Assembly (NCBI GenBank): GCA_964589855.1
Contig: CAZPVB010000002.1
Coordinates: 1 to 64,000 of the forward strand
Source: SKVR01 sp964589855
GTDB lineage: Bacteria; Bacteroidota; Bacteroidia; Bacteroidales; UBA7960
Length of the DNA stretch: 64,000 nt
Reading direction: 5' to 3'
In this document: positions 56,523-64,000 of the stretch, piece by piece
Layout of the letters: every line of letters starts with the position of its first letter
How positions within the stretch are numbered: the first letter of the stretch is position 1
Translations under genes and position numbers: made by a program
Notes under the pieces: model-generated
Seen by the model: only the letters and a program-made list of their open reading frames with translations
What the model was told of the DNA's origin: nothing
Databases searched by the model: none

Positions 56523-57326
56523 ATGACTGAGCAAAATTATTTCCTGCAACAGCCTCGCTACCTTGATAATCCACACGGATGGATTCAGCATATTCCGTTT
56601 GCATTCTTTCTTGTGGAAAGCCTACAGCCCAGATTAATCACTGAACTTGGCACATACAGCGGAAATTCGTACTTTGCCTTTTGCCAGGCCATAAAAGACA
56701 TGAAACTGCCGTCACACTGCTACGCCATTGATACATGGGAAGGCGACATACATGTTGGGAAGTATAAAAGTGATGTTTTCGAACGGGTCAACAGGATCAA
56801 CCAAAAAGAGTTTAGATATTTTTCAACCCTGAAAAGAATGACTTTCGACCAGGCGCTTCCTGATTTTCGCGACGAAAGCATCGATCTGCTCCACATTGAT
56901 GGCACACATACCTATGAGGCAGTGAAACATGATTTTGAAAGCTGGCTCCCCAAAATGTCTGAGGAAGGAATTATACTTTTGCACGATACCAGGGTAAAGA
57001 AAAGAGGGTTTGGAGTATGGAGGTTTTATGAAGAGATCAGAAACCTTTTTCCTTCATTCGAATTTCACTACAGCGAAGGATTGGCGGTTGTTTGCACTGG
57101 AAAAAACATTCATCCGTTTCTGCATCCAATGCTGGAAAACGAATCAAAGCATAACAGCCGGTTTTTAACTCTTCTGGAAACACTGGGTGAAAATATCCGG
57201 ATCAAAAGAGAAATGGAATTACTAAGAAAAGACAGAAGTAAATCGAGAAAGAAAACAGCACAACTCAATATAGAACTGCTTAACGCTAAAAAACAAATCA
57301 AAAAAATGCAAAAAACAGGCAAGTAA
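56523..57326 (+). CDS. Class I SAM-dependent methyltransferase (Methyltransf_24) with C-terminal coiled coil
   Basis: The 267-residue protein has a Rossmann methyltransferase fold. ITELGTYSGNSYFAFCQAIK is the SAM-binding motif I, and YAIDTWEGD, IDLLHIDGTHTYEAVKHDFE and EGIILLHDTRVKK match the Methyltransf_24 type often found with glycan biosynthesis genes. The last 60 residues are Lys/Arg-rich and predicted to be coiled coil (KREMELLRKDRSKSRKKTAQ). Family members commonly O-methylate sugars, but no glycosyltransferase lies nearby, so the acceptor is unknown. It has its own flanking hairpin terminator. Confidence 0.82.
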   Translation: MTEQNYFLQQPRYLDNPHGWIQHIPFAFFLVESLQPRLITELGTYSGNSYFAFCQAIKDMKLPSHCYAIDTWEGDIHVGKYKSDVFERVNRINQKEFRYFSTLKRMTFDQALPDFRDESIDLLHIDGTHTYEAVKHDFESWLPKMSEEGIILLHDTRVKKRGFGVWRFYEEIRNLFPSFEFHYSEGLAVVCTGKNIHPFLHPMLENESKHNSRFLTLLETLGENIRIKREMELLRKDRSKSRKKTAQLNIELLNAKKQIKKMQKTGK

Positions 57327-57446
57327 ATCCTAACGACCCGCGCCTCACTAATCTACCAACTATTTTTTTTCAATTTGGAAGATAGTTGCACCCCAAAAAG
57401 GTTATACACAAAAGAGTTTTTGCAAAAAAGATACATGTTAAATACA

Positions 57447-57497
57447 AACACCCAAGCGAGAGGATTTCAACCACTTGCTCAGGTGTTATTTTCTTTT
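57447..57497 (+). terminator. Imperfect hairpin terminator after the methyltransferase gene
   Basis: A 14-bp stem with two mismatches (AACACCCAAGCGAG with CTTGCTCAGGTGTT) is followed by ATTTTCTTTTT, 120 bases after the stop. The rest of 57327-57662 shows no gene. Confidence 0.5.
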
Positions 57498-57662
57498 TAG
57501 TATTATTGAGTCTGGTCTGAAAACTTGTTTTTAGACGTTAATGCTCATCTTTACGCTGCCATGAATCTATATATCAGATCATTAAGCAAATAATCATTCA
57601 TGTAATTAGTGGGCAATAACTTTTTTATACCGGACTCATTATCTCAAACGATTATCAAATCA

Positions 57663-58772
57663 TTATTTATCTGGTTTTGCTTCATTTGAATCTAAACCGG
57701 AAACCGCATTCCGAAATTCGTCTATTAATTCCTGAAAAACTTCTTTCACCGAAATGATGCGTGTAGCAAGGTATGCATTGCTTCCGGCAAACGCAAAACC
57801 GCTGTTCATATTTCCCTTGTATGCACTATACAGTGCATTGATGATACAATATGGGCTGTTTGAAATATCGCAGGATTTAATGCAGTGAAAAGGGCATTTA
57901 ATAGGGGTTTTCAATCCATCTTTTACCTTATTAATAAAATTATTTTTTACCGCACGACCCGGCATTCCTACAGGACTATTAATAATTTCCACATCTTCCT
58001 GTGCTGCATCAATGTAGGATTGCTTAAAAGCATCTGACGCATCGCATTCGGTGGTGGTTACAAAGCGGGTGCCCAATTGTACAGCACTAGCTCCTTTGCT
58101 CATAATGTTGTAAATATCTTTTCCGTTATAAATACCACCAGCGGCAATAACAGGGATTTTACATCCATACTTATCTTCAAAAACTTTTACTGTTGACACT
58201 ACCTGGGGAACCAATTCTTCCAAACTGTATTGCTGATCATCTATCTGATTCTTTTTAAAACCCAGATGACCTCCTGCTTTGGGTCCTTCCACAACAATGG
58301 CATCGGGCAAATAATCAAAAAGCGATTTCCATTTTTCGCAAATGATCTTGGCTGCTCTCCCTGACGAAACAATAGGAGCCAGTTTGGTAACACTATCCGG
58401 AAGCAAAAATTTTGGCAGATCCAGAGGCAATCCTGCACCTGAAAAAATAATATCTGCTTTTTCAGCAATCGAAGTACGGACAAGATCAGCAAAATTCGTC
58501 ATGACCATCATTATATTCACACCAATAACACCCTGGGTTTTTTCTTTCGCTTTTCTGATCTCCTTTCTTAGTCCTTCCATATTGGCATCGAGATAACTAA
58601 GAGTAGTGTTGCGATGTACCAAACCTAATCCGGCTGCAGATATAACGCCTACGCCACCCTGATTGGCCACTGAAGCAGCCAAACCAGACATTGATATCCC
58701 TACACCCATACCTCCCTGTATAATCGGAACGGGGATGGTTAATCCTCCGATCTTTAATTCCTTAAAACTCAT
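57663..58772 (-). CDS. Nitronate monooxygenase family FMN enzyme
   Basis: The protein shows the TIM-barrel fold of the 2-nitropropane dioxygenase/NMO family: PVPIIQGGMGVGISMSGLAA at the start, IVSSGRAAKIICEKW, EGPKAGGHLG, PVIAAGGIYNGKDI and SAVQLGTRFVTTTECDAS (FMN phosphate region). A Cys-rich stretch near the C-terminus (CPFHCIKSCDISNSPYC) is found in a subgroup of the family. These enzymes oxidise alkyl nitronates or act as FMN reductases; without assay the substrate is open. The ATG at 58772 begins just before the conserved first strand and is preferred over 58808. Monocistronic, AT-rich surroundings. Confidence 0.85.
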   Translation of the reverse strand: MSFKELKIGGLTIPVPIIQGGMGVGISMSGLAASVANQGGVGVISAAGLGLVHRNTTLSYLDANMEGLRKEIRKAKEKTQGVIGVNIMMVMTNFADLVRTSIAEKADIIFSGAGLPLDLPKFLLPDSVTKLAPIVSSGRAAKIICEKWKSLFDYLPDAIVVEGPKAGGHLGFKKNQIDDQQYSLEELVPQVVSTVKVFEDKYGCKIPVIAAGGIYNGKDIYNIMSKGASAVQLGTRFVTTTECDASDAFKQSYIDAAQEDVEIINSPVGMPGRAVKNNFINKVKDGLKTPIKCPFHCIKSCDISNSPYCIINALYSAYKGNMNSGFAFAGSNAYLATRIISVKEVFQELIDEFRNAVSGLDSNEAKPDK

Positions 58773-59211
58773 AATGTGTAATACTTTAAATATAATACAT
58801 AAAAACATCCTATAACCTCAACGATCGCTTGCTTACAGAGAAAATAAAAGCTTTTACAAACAAAAAAAATGTTTTAAACAAGCGTAAAATTCAGAAGGTA
58901 AAGGTAGGAAAACAAATGGTGCAAACAACATAAAAACACAAGAGTCACAGAATCAAAAACCAATTAACAACCTGCTTTTTTTTAAGAATCAAAAAAAAGA
59001 AATTTCCTTCATATATTTAAATCGATTTTAAAGGTATAAAGGCAAAAACAGTTGACAACTTTTTATTTCATTTCTTCCTTACAGAAATCTTTTTTTTAAT
59101 TTTAACATTTATAAACTATAAAATATTTTTTTCATCCTTTAGACCGGGATGCATTTACAGTTTTACATCTATTTTCCTACTTTTGCTCTCACAAGAAACA
59201 GAATAAACTAA
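58773..59211. other. AT-rich divergent spacer with candidate promoter for the M20 gene
   Basis: A 439-bp spacer with many A/T runs and no gene. TACTTTTG at 59178-59185 matches the TAnnTTTG -7 element 26 bases before the amidohydrolase start. Confidence 0.45.
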
Positions 59212-60405
59212 ATGTATATGATTGATAAAATAAAATCACTTTCCGAAGAATTATTTGAAGAGATACGTCATGTAAGACGCCATTTGCATAAATACCCCGA
59301 ACTTTCGCTCAAAGAATACAAAACTTCTGAATACATATGTAAGATATTGAGAGAGGAAGGCATAGCTTATACTTCCGGAATGGCACAAACGGGTGTGGTG
59401 GCAGTTTTGGAAGGACAACTACCTTCAGACAAAGTGTTGGCACTTAGAGCAGATATGGATGCTTTGCCAATACAGGAAGAGAACGATATAGATTTTAAAT
59501 CGGTTCATAAGGGTGTGATGCATGCCTGCGGGCATGATATGCACATGGCATCGCTTTTGGGCGCAGCAAAAATTTTGCACAGATTGAAAAACAAATGGGG
59601 CGGAAAAATAAAGTTGATTTTTCAACCTTCAGAAGAAAGTTATCCGGGTGGTGCCAGTATGCTGATCAAAGAAGGTGTTTTAAAGAATCCCGAACCGCAT
59701 GGGATTTTCGGACAACATGTAGCGCCTCAAATCGAAACAGGTAAGGTAGGGATCAGAAATGGCATGTATATGGCATCTTCAGACGAAATCTATTTAAAAG
59801 TTAAAGGTGCAGGCGGACATGCTGCCACCCCTCATCTGGTCAACGACACAGTTCTCATTGCCTCGCATATTGTAGTTGCGCTGCAGCAGATTGTAAGCAG
59901 AAATGCAAAACCCTGGACCCCTTCCGTACTTTCTTTCGGCAGAATGATCGCCAACGGCAGAATGAATGTAATTCCTTCTGAAGTGACCATTGATGGTACA
60001 TTCCGTACTTTTGACGAACAATGGAGAGAGGAAGTACACCATAAGATCAGATCCATAGCATCAGGCACAGCAGAAGGTATGGGGGCAAAGTGTGAAGTAA
60101 GAATTGAAAAAGGTTATCCTTTCCTGAGTAATAACGAGGAACTGGCAGGACATTTTCGCCAATGTGCTCAGCAATACCTGGGCACTGAAAATATTGTAGA
60201 ACTGGATTTATCCATGACAGCCGAAGATTTTGCCTTTTATTCGCATGTAATCCCGGCATGTTTTTACCGCCTTGGCGTTTACAGCAGCAATACCAAAACT
60301 ACCAATGTGCACACATCTACTTTTCATCCCGACGAAAATGCACTTAAAACAGGCATGGGAGTTATGTCCTGGGTAGCGTTGAAAAGGTTAAATCCTGATT
60401 TTTAA
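59212..60405 (+). CDS. M20-family amidohydrolase (hippurate hydrolase / N-acyl-amino-acid deacylase type)
   Basis: The 397-residue protein matches the M20D amidohydrolase family: HVRRHLHKYPELSLKEYKTS at the start, LALRADMDALPIQEEN, VMHACGHDMHMASLLGAAK (metal-binding Cys-Gly-His and His), IFQPSEESYPGGASMLIKEG (catalytic and metal-binding Glu) and LSMTAEDFAFYSHVIPACFY (metal-binding segment). Length is typical. It removes acyl groups from amino acids or related amides in the cytoplasm. It is preceded by a good -7 element. An ATG two codons later (59218) is an equally possible start. Confidence 0.92.
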   Translation: MYMIDKIKSLSEELFEEIRHVRRHLHKYPELSLKEYKTSEYICKILREEGIAYTSGMAQTGVVAVLEGQLPSDKVLALRADMDALPIQEENDIDFKSVHKGVMHACGHDMHMASLLGAAKILHRLKNKWGGKIKLIFQPSEESYPGGASMLIKEGVLKNPEPHGIFGQHVAPQIETGKVGIRNGMYMASSDEIYLKVKGAGGHAATPHLVNDTVLIASHIVVALQQIVSRNAKPWTPSVLSFGRMIANGRMNVIPSEVTIDGTFRTFDEQWREEVHHKIRSIASGTAEGMGAKCEVRIEKGYPFLSNNEELAGHFRQCAQQYLGTENIVELDLSMTAEDFAFYSHVIPACFYRLGVYSSNTKTTNVHTSTFHPDENALKTGMGVMSWVALKRLNPDF

Positions 60406-60546
60406 TCCATTTAAATCAATTTTTTATCCGGTTTTCTACTATCTTTTTCTTAAATTTACGCATTCAACAAAAGGGCACCGCTCAAACGAATCCTCGTTCT
60501 AAAAAGCGTGCTTTCAAACAGTTTGTTTACTTAAAAAGCAAGTATT

Positions 60547-63195
60547 ATGAAAAGGAAAATCATCATCTGCCTGTTGATTGGAATGTTATTTCCTATGATG
60601 AATTTTGCACAGGATACCAGTTTTGAAGAATATAAAAAACAACAGGAACAAGCCTTCAAAAATTTTGTGAACGAGCGCGACAGCGTAATGCAGGCCATGA
60701 AAAAAGATTTTGAAGATTATGTTGAACAACGCAATCGTGAATATGCCCGGTACCTGAAACAAGAATGGGAAAGAAGGCAGACAAAAGATGGCGCCCGGCC
60801 CGAAACAGACACAAAACCTGAGGTAATCCCGGATTACAATCAAACAGAACCTGAAGAAAGAGGAAATATTGCCATTGGACGCATTACGCCTTCTGCAGCA
60901 TCTATACCGGCAAAAGAAAAATTCAGTGCTCCCATCACCATCCTGCCCAAAGAATCTGCCAAACAAAATATACCACAAATGAATGTCTACTTCTATGGTC
61001 GCAACTTCAGAGTTGATACAGACAGATCGCTACCTGGTGTGAGAAGCAAAGGCATTACAGAGGAGGAAATTTCTCAGTGGTTTACAAGTGTAGCAGAAAA
61101 AAACTACACCCCCACACTTATCAGCCTTCTTGAAATCGCTGAAGAAACCGGCATGAACGATTGGGCATTATACGTACTTACACACAATTTGTCTGCTCAG
61201 TTGGCCAAAGACAGGAAACAGGAAACAAAACTGTACACATGGTTTTTGCTTTTACAAGCGGGATATGATATACGTTTAGCAAGGCAGGACGACCAACTGG
61301 TTTTGCTCATGCCATTCAGCAACATCGTTTATAACACACCCCGTATCGATCTTAACCAAAAAACATATTACATGATCGGGGGAAACGGCAACGAACAGGT
61401 ATACACCTACTCCGAAAGCATGAAGGGTGCTTTTAAAGATTTCGACATGAATTTTTACAAAACCCCTGATTTTGCCTTGCAAGGTAAAGAAAAAACAATC
61501 GGTTTTGCTTTTGGTGAGGATGATTATGAGTTGACCTTGGAATACGACCCCATACTGATAGAGGTACTCGCCGACCAACCCCAGGCACACATGAATATTT
61601 ATCTTGACGCTGATGCCTCCAATACTTTTGTGCAGTCATGTGAAAATGTACTTACACCTCTTATCGAAAACATGAACGATACCCAGAAAGTAAACTTCCT
61701 GCTGCGGATGGTGCAAACATCGTTTGAATACCAAACCGATATTGAGCATTTTGGCGGGCAAAGGTATATGTTGCCCGATGAAGTGATACATTACGCATAT
61801 TCTGATTGCGATGACAGGGCGGTATTATTTGCCTGGCTGGTAAGAAATTTTGCCAACAAACAAGTGGCTGCACTTTTATATCCAGAACATCTGGCTACCG
61901 CTGTACATTTTGAAAACGGAAATCCCCCGGGAGATTATGTGATGATAGACGGTAAAGAATTTGTTGTGGCAGACCCCACATTCATCAATGCACCCATTGG
62001 CATCACCATGCCTGATTATGCCCATTTTACGCCCTCCTCATGGATCGTTGATGCCGACAAATACTTCTACGAATTATCTGATAAAGTATGGAATAAAGTA
62101 TTTGAATACGGCGGATACCGAGGGAACAACTATAAAGACATGGCATCTGATGCTTCAGGAAATATTTACATTACCGGTTATTTTACCAATGAATTTGGAG
62201 ATGGCAATACACGTCTTACCTCCAATAGCGAAAACAGACAAGGATTTGTTGCAGCCCTTAACAATGACATGGAGATCCTCTGGGCACATCATCTTAGGTC
62301 AACAGACAATGCCATGGGATTCTCTCTCGTCATAGATGCAAGAAATCAGCTGGTGGTAGCAGGTACTTTTGCAGAAGACCTAACCATACAGGGAAGAAAT
62401 ATTAAAAATGAAAACAACAAAAAGGATGTTTTTGTAGCTGCTTTTCGTCCACAGGGAAGACTGATATGGGCAGAAAAGGCCAACTTTGACGCATCAAATA
62501 CTGACAATGCAGTTGCCTACGCATTACATATGAATCTTGATGGAAAAACCACCAGCTTGCAGTTCTACAACGACCCCCGGCAAAGATTAAGCGGCCTTTA
62601 CAATGACGGAGACCACGGAGTAGTGCTCACAGGAACATTTGGAAATACCAGCGGACTTTCGGTGGAAAGTGCTCCACAGACTGCCAGTGGAGGGTCATTG
62701 AATTATGCCGATATGCTGATCAAAAAAAACCGGGAAATGATCAATCAAAATGTGGAATCTTCTATTGCAGGCCTGTATGCCGCTATCAACCTTACCAAAG
62801 CAGATGGAACCGTGATTCCCGGAACCGCAGCTCAGGAAGCCATTAAAAAAAGTAACCCGTCGTTTTCGCGAAACTTCCCTGAAACTTTTAAAAACATCGG
62901 TAAGATTTATTTCCTGAAAAATAAATCAGGCGTAATTGAGATCAGAACAGAAAACGGAGATGATGTATATTTCGACAAACTCCGAATCAAAGATAAATCA
63001 ACCATACGCATTAATACCCTGGCAAACAATGATGAGCAAATAGACATTATATCCAGAATAGAAGTAGGCAAAATGGTTGTTTGGTATCCGTTGAATTACA
63101 TCAGGTTATACAGGAGAACAGGTGATCTGTTGTTCGACTACAGAAGCAACAACACCAAAGTAACACTAAACATGAAAAAAGATATTCTCAGGTAA
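60547..63195 (+). CDS. Secreted protein with transglutaminase-like domain and SBBP-like propeller
   Basis: The 882-residue protein has a signal peptide (ending MNFAQ), a charged helical region (about 25-90), an unassigned middle, and a transglutaminase-like core near residues 410-480. The core has a Cys in YSDCDDRAVLFAW, His in HLATAVHF and Asp in FVVADPTFI, consistent with a complete Cys-His-Asp triad. After it come SBBP-like repeats (YKDMASDASGNIYITGYFTN, FSLVIDARNQLVVAGTFAED), then a C-terminal region without a recognised family. It may be an extracytoplasmic protease or cross-linking enzyme. No T9SS tail is seen. The MORN-repeat gene follows 74 bases later on the same strand and may be co-transcribed. 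Confidence 0.75.
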   Translation: MKRKIIICLLIGMLFPMMNFAQDTSFEEYKKQQEQAFKNFVNERDSVMQAMKKDFEDYVEQRNREYARYLKQEWERRQTKDGARPETDTKPEVIPDYNQTEPEERGNIAIGRITPSAASIPAKEKFSAPITILPKESAKQNIPQMNVYFYGRNFRVDTDRSLPGVRSKGITEEEISQWFTSVAEKNYTPTLISLLEIAEETGMNDWALYVLTHNLSAQLAKDRKQETKLYTWFLLLQAGYDIRLARQDDQLVLLMPFSNIVYNTPRIDLNQKTYYMIGGNGNEQVYTYSESMKGAFKDFDMNFYKTPDFALQGKEKTIGFAFGEDDYELTLEYDPILIEVLADQPQAHMNIYLDADASNTFVQSCENVLTPLIENMNDTQKVNFLLRMVQTSFEYQTDIEHFGGQRYMLPDEVIHYAYSDCDDRAVLFAWLVRNFANKQVAALLYPEHLATAVHFENGNPPGDYVMIDGKEFVVADPTFINAPIGITMPDYAHFTPSSWIVDADKYFYELSDKVWNKVFEYGGYRGNNYKDMASDASGNIYITGYFTNEFGDGNTRLTSNSENRQGFVAALNNDMEILWAHHLRSTDNAMGFSLVIDARNQLVVAGTFAEDLTIQGRNIKNENNKKDVFVAAFRPQGRLIWAEKANFDASNTDNAVAYALHMNLDGKTTSLQFYNDPRQRLSGLYNDGDHGVVLTGTFGNTSGLSVESAPQTASGGSLNYADMLIKKNREMINQNVESSIAGLYAAINLTKADGTVIPGTAAQEAIKKSNPSFSRNFPETFKNIGKIYFLKNKSGVIEIRTENGDDVYFDKLRIKDKSTIRINTLANNDEQIDIISRIEVGKMVVWYPLNYIRLYRRTGDLLFDYRSNNTKVTLNMKKDILR

Positions 63196-63268
63196 TAAAA
63201 ATATACATTGTTAGACTACCGTTCTTTATTAATGGAAAAAATAAACCAAAAACCAACAGTTTACTAAA

Positions 63269-64000
63269 ATGCATTTAAATATTGCAACCACGCGTCATAT
63301 TACAGTTTTTCTTTTTCTCTTTTTCTTTCTGAATAATTTTGCCGAAGCCCAACCCCCCTCAGTAAGGCTGCAGGATGGTGACCTAATGGGTCAGGGACCC
63401 TACAGTGAAGGGATGAAAAATGGTTTCTGGGAATATTACGACCAGGATATGACTTTGCGTCAACAGGGGAACTACGATATGGGAGAAAGAACCGGAACCT
63501 GGACATTTTTTAGCGGCGACAGTATTAAAACTCATGAAGTTAACCTCGATGAAGGCATTTATACCGGCTTTCATGATGATGGCAGCGTAAGTGCCACCGG
63601 AGGCTGGGATAAAAATGGAAAAACTGGTCAATGGATTTACCTCCACCCAAATGGCGAAAAAAGAGCAGAAGGTGTTTATGAAAACAACAATAGATCGGGG
63701 ATTTGGAAATTCTTTGATAACAAAGGGATAATTACCCAAAACCAGGATTATGACACCGGAGAATTCAATGCCTTCTACCCTGACGGCAACATGAAGGAAG
63801 AGGGTTATAGAGAAAATAATGCAAAAAATGGAGAATACAAGTATTATTACAACTCCGGACAATTATGGTCTTGCGGATGGTACGAATTTGATGAAAAAGT
63901 TGGTCTTTGGCAATTTTGGTACGAAGATGGACAAAAATGGGCAGAAATACAACACAATAAAGGGATAAGCAAAACATGGTACCCTGGCGGAAAACTGGAA
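63269..64000 (+). CDS. Secreted MORN-variant (YwqK-like) repeat protein, 3' end outside window
   Basis: An ATG at 63269 opens a frame that runs to the window edge (244 codons so far). A signal peptide (VFLFLFFFLNNFAEAQ) is followed by tandem repeats of about 23 residues such as KNGFWEYYDQDMTLRQQGNY, RTGTWTFF, KTGQWIYLHPNGEKRAEGVY and VGLWQFWYEDGQKWAEIQ. This is the MORN_2/YwqK pattern (G-x-W-x-x-[FY]-x-x-[DN]-G). Such repeats are common in Bacteroidota secreted proteins and appear in the YwqK antitoxin family, but function is unknown. The gene is incomplete, so further domains may follow. Confidence 0.8.
   Translation, partial: MHLNIATTRHITVFLFLFFFLNNFAEAQPPSVRLQDGDLMGQGPYSEGMKNGFWEYYDQDMTLRQQGNYDMGERTGTWTFFSGDSIKTHEVNLDEGIYTGFHDDGSVSATGGWDKNGKTGQWIYLHPNGEKRAEGVYENNNRSGIWKFFDNKGIITQNQDYDTGEFNAFYPDGNMKEEGYRENNAKNGEYKYYYNSGQLWSCGWYEFDEKVGLWQFWYEDGQKWAEIQHNKGISKTWYPGGKLE

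Overview
The window reads as chromosomal DNA from a member of the Bacteroidota, probably a marine or sediment polysaccharide degrader. The evidence is seven proteins with type IX secretion (T9SS) C-terminal sorting domains, many lipoproteins, a TonB-dependent receptor with a carboxypeptidase-regulatory N-domain, a hybrid two-component system (HTCS), Bacteroides-type TAnnTTTG promoter elements and no Shine-Dalgarno pattern. I cannot assign a genus from sequence alone. No rRNA, tRNA, CRISPR array or intact insertion sequence was recognised.

Layout. 1-450 is an in-frame chimera of a tyrosine-recombinase tail and the catalytic half of a BglII/BstYI-family restriction enzyme, probably the scar of a mobile or defence island. 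684-12211 holds mostly plus-strand genes: a membrane LytTR regulator, an aspartyl-protease lipoprotein, a DUF418 membrane protein, an EamA transporter, a truncated FG-GAP protein, a TPR histidine kinase with its LuxR-type regulator, and an outer-membrane barrel followed by an NHL-repeat lipoprotein. Two intergenic areas (4483-4858 and 12741-13140) are packed with palindromic and dispersed repeats.

13237-35073, all on the minus strand, is a polyuronide-utilisation locus without SusD. It contains an HTCS sensor/regulator, a small membrane peptide, a TonB receptor, three large T9SS beta-helix proteins, a PL38-type lyase lipoprotein, a GH88 glucuronyl hydrolase fused to a NodB-like deacetylase domain, and a PL6 lyase. 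Surface lyases would cut an acidic glycan, the TonB receptor would import oligomers, and the GH88-deacetylase would trim unsaturated and possibly acetylated uronosyl ends. A repeated AGGTTGCA motif lies upstream of both the receptor operon and the HTCS gene and is a good candidate for the HTCS operator. A strong terminator at 18671-18710 may split the locus into two transcripts.

35533-39705 encodes a large STAND/NACHT NTPase with a HEPN-like N-terminal motif, a candidate antiphage or conflict protein. From 40254 on the genes are mainly housekeeping and secreted proteins: a T9SS protein, a metallophosphoesterase/PQQ-propeller lipoprotein, a T9SS phosphodiester glycosidase, a NagB-LmbE fusion, DNA polymerase IV, an AsmA-like protein with a long charged coil, a T9SS GH13 amylase, a methyltransferase, a nitronate monooxygenase, an M20 amidohydrolase, a transglutaminase-like secreted protein and a MORN-repeat protein cut by the window edge.
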